Below, piece after piece: positions 13,780 through 15,626 of a DNA stretch of 15,626 nucleotides; position 1 is the stretch's first letter, and each line of letters begins with the position of its first letter. The DNA comes from Phycisphaerae bacterium (lineage in GTDB: Bacteria; Planctomycetota; Phycisphaerae; Phycisphaerales; SM1A02), in contig NYVS01000042.1 in assembly GCA_002684755.1 (NCBI GenBank), forward strand, positions 1-15,626. The letters run 5' to 3'. The position numbers were made by a program, and so were the translations under genes. Under the pieces are notes generated by a model that saw nothing but the letters and a program-made list of their open reading frames with translations, had not been told where the DNA came from and made no database searches.

Positions 13780-15570
13780 TCAGGTCGAGGCGCGAAGATC
13801 CTGGATCATCAGGTTCGGTTCGACCCGTCCCCGCCACCGGTTGAGATCCGGGGTCGCGACGATGTCGATGGCACCGCCCTTGATCGCCGATTCGATCGCG
13901 TCGCGATGCCGCCCCGCACCGAACCACACCGCCTTGACGCTCCGCGCCCCCGCACCCGCGAATCGGAGTTGAAGCGTGCCCTGGTCCTGTCCCACCCATC
14001 GGGTCTCGATCGGCCGCACGGTCTCCACCAGCACGCTCGGTCGCGGATGACCGGGGCCGAACGGGGCGAGTTCACGAACCCCCTCCACGTCTTCGACCTC
14101 GTCCATCTCCTCGATGACCGCCCGGCAGTCGATCTCGACGACCGGCGTGAGGTCGACGGTGGCGATCTCGGTGCGGGCATGGTCGACCAATGCCGCCCGG
14201 AGGTCGTCGAGCCGGGCCGTCTGAACGGCACAGCCGGCCGCGGCGGCATGGCCACCGAACGACTCCAGCAGCGGGGCCGCGGCGGCCAGGCCGTCGTGGA
14301 TGGAATATCCGTGAATGCTCCGGGCGGACCCTCGAGCGATCCCATCGTCGCAGGCCTCGAAGAGGATCACCGGCCGGGCGAACCGGTCGACGAGCTTGGC
14401 GGCGGCGGGGCCGACCAGCCCGCGCTTCCAGTTCGGATCGCCGAGGACGATCACCGGGTGATCCGCCGCGGTCTGTCCCTCGGCCTCGGCCCGGGCGGTC
14501 GCCTCTTCGACGATCGCTCGTTCCGCCGAACGCCGCTCGAGATTCGTCGCGGAGATTCCGGCGGCCATCTCCGCGGCCCGCACGGACGTCCCGTCCGCAT
14601 CCTCCGCGAGCGTCAGCAATTCGATGGCCGGCATCGCGGAGCCGAATCGGCCGAGCGCGTTGATCCGCGGTGCCAACTGGAACTGCACCGTCTCCTCGTG
14701 CACCGGCCCGTCCTGCAGGCCGTGCCCCGATTCCACCAGCAACGCCCGAAGTCCGGAGATGCCTGAATTCGGCAGCCCCCGGAGCGCCAGCGCTGCGAGG
14801 GCCCGATTCTCCTCCACGAGGGGCATCACGTCCGCGATCGTCCCCAGCCCGGCGAGAATCGTCGCCTCCACCAGTTCGCGCTTCATCACCGCCGGCACGC
14901 GATCGGATCCGAAGTAGGCTCGCGCCGTCGCCCACACCACCTTGAACGCCACCGCCGCGCCGCAGAGATGGTCGGTACCGACACAGCCGGCGTCTTCGAC
15001 CGGAAGGCCGGGATGGACCACCACGCTGGCCGGTGGAAGCACGATTTCGCCCTGCTCGTCGCGGATGAAGGAGTGGTGATCGAGCACCATCACTTCGAGC
15101 CCGTTCACCCGGGCGGCCTCGATCGCATCGATCGCGGTGATGCCGCAGTCGACGGCGACCACGAGGTCCGTGCCCTCCTCCCGGATTCGTCGAAGCCCCT
15201 CGACCGAAAGCCCGTAGCCCCCCTGATACCGGTCCGGAAGCACGACGCGAACGTCGGCCTCGGATGAAAGCAGTCGCAGGGACCGCGCGAGAATCGCGGA
15301 GGCCGCGATGCCGTCGAAGTCGTAGTCGCCGTGAATCACGATCCGCCGTCCGGCGGCGATCGCCTCCGAGAGCCGTTGACCGGCCTCCACCGCCCCACCA
15401 AGCCCCTCGGGCGGAACGACTCGGCCGTATCCGTCATCGAGAAAAGCGACCGGATCCTCGATCTCCCGGCCCCGCAGAACGCGATCCGCGAGCGGGCCCG
15501 GAGTGCCTCCCGCGGATGCCTCCGCAGCGGACGGCGATCGCCATTTCCACTTCGAAACGATGCCCTGCAT
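13780..15570 (-). CDS. recJ: Single-stranded-DNA-specific exonuclease RecJ
   Basis: RecJ is a 5'-3' exonuclease acting on single-stranded DNA in RecF-pathway recombination, base excision and mismatch repair. The 596-residue protein spans the whole core. KWKWRSP lies near the N-terminus, and GDYDFDG (81-87) supplies motif I aspartates. DCG (141-143) and DHH (164-166) are the metal-binding motifs of the DHH phosphoesterase superfamily. GLGTIADVMPL (241-251), RINALGR (302-308) and the DHHA1-type FGGHAAAAG (438-446) follow. The C-terminal OB-type region ends at 596. ATG 15570 has GGAG seven bases upstream. All metal ligands expected for activity are visible. It is convergent with the pyrophosphorylase gene, with 27 bp between stops and no clear terminator there. 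Confidence 0.96.
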   Translation of the reverse strand: MQGIVSKWKWRSPSAAEASAGGTPGPLADRVLRGREIEDPVAFLDDGYGRVVPPEGLGGAVEAGQRLSEAIAAGRRIVIHGDYDFDGIAASAILARSLRLLSSEADVRVVLPDRYQGGYGLSVEGLRRIREEGTDLVVAVDCGITAIDAIEAARVNGLEVMVLDHHSFIRDEQGEIVLPPASVVVHPGLPVEDAGCVGTDHLCGAAVAFKVVWATARAYFGSDRVPAVMKRELVEATILAGLGTIADVMPLVEENRALAALALRGLPNSGISGLRALLVESGHGLQDGPVHEETVQFQLAPRINALGRFGSAMPAIELLTLAEDADGTSVRAAEMAAGISATNLERRSAERAIVEEATARAEAEGQTAADHPVIVLGDPNWKRGLVGPAAAKLVDRFARPVILFEACDDGIARGSARSIHGYSIHDGLAAAAPLLESFGGHAAAAGCAVQTARLDDLRAALVDHARTEIATVDLTPVVEIDCRAVIEEMDEVEDVEGVRELAPFGPGHPRPSVLVETVRPIETRWVGQDQGTLQLRFAGAGARSVKAVWFGAGRHRDAIESAIKGGAIDIVATPDLNRWRGRVEPNLMIQDLRAST

Positions 15571-15583
15571 GCCACTGCTCCGG

Positions 15584-15610
15584 AAAAAAGGAATTGCCGA
15601 CGGCGTCGGC
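15584..15610 (-). terminator. Probable intrinsic terminator of an upstream minus-strand gene outside the window
   Basis: On the minus strand GCCGAC-GCC-GTCGGC (15610-15596) forms a 6 bp GC-rich stem with a 3-base loop. AATTCC and then six T's (15589-15584) follow. It lies just 5' of recJ, so it would end a transcript entering from the right. The T-run begins six bases after the stem, so termination may be only partial. Confidence 0.45.
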
Positions 15611-15626
15611 GAACGGCCGACCCTAA

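Noticed and set aside
13906..14766. Plus-strand frame of 286 codons opposite recJ
   Set aside because: It is a shadow of recJ, which has all DHH-family motifs; no domain is seen in the shadow.

Overview
This is a GC-rich, densely coded bacterial chromosome segment carrying only ordinary cellular genes. There is no tRNA, rRNA, insertion sequence, CRISPR array or phage gene. The best guess for the source is a planctomycete, perhaps the Phycisphaerae. That guess rests on gene content: a 6-pyruvoyl-tetrahydropterin-synthase paralog with glutamate instead of the catalytic cysteine, a eukaryote-like UDP-sugar pyrophosphorylase, an archaeal-like phosphohexomutase, and pseudopilin genes with arginine-rich leaders. 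It is inference, not proof.

Region 1 (1-4930, + strand) is a type II secretion / type IV pilus block. It holds the last 35 codons of a GspE/PilT-type ATPase, a GspF/PilC inner-membrane platform protein, a PilV/GspI-like minor prepilin, an unusually large (798 aa) PilX/GspK-like protein, and a PilW/GspJ-like minor prepilin. Short gaps or overlaps link the genes, so they probably form one operon. The order F-(I)-(K)-(J) suggests that the three small-leader proteins form a minor-pseudopilin tip complex, with the large one carrying a calcium-loop and beta-helix-like passenger. The major pilin and secretin are not in the window.

Region 2 (4942-7573, - strand) has polyphosphate kinase (ppk1) downstream of an atypical PTPS/QueD-family gene. 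A divergent 87 bp region with overlapping inverted repeats separates it from a GlmM-like phosphohexomutase (7661-9049, +).

Region 3 (9137-11529, - strand) reads pdxJ, dapA, then a NUDIX hydrolase. The last two overlap by 4 bp. These serve vitamin B6 synthesis, lysine/diaminopimelate synthesis and nucleotide clean-up or an unknown NUDIX reaction.

Region 4 (11602-13752, + strand) is phoU (TTG start) followed by a UDPGP-family uridylyltransferase. The window closes with recJ (13780-15570, -), which is convergent to region 4 and preceded by a likely intrinsic terminator of an upstream gene outside the window.

Two functional themes recur. Phosphate handling is represented by ppk1 and phoU. Nucleotide-sugar supply is represented by the GlmM-like mutase and the UDP-sugar pyrophosphorylase. 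No gene-free stretch exceeds 160 bp. No clearly new defence or mobile system was found. The most unusual items are the oversized minor pilin and the PTPS paralog that lacks the usual catalytic residues.
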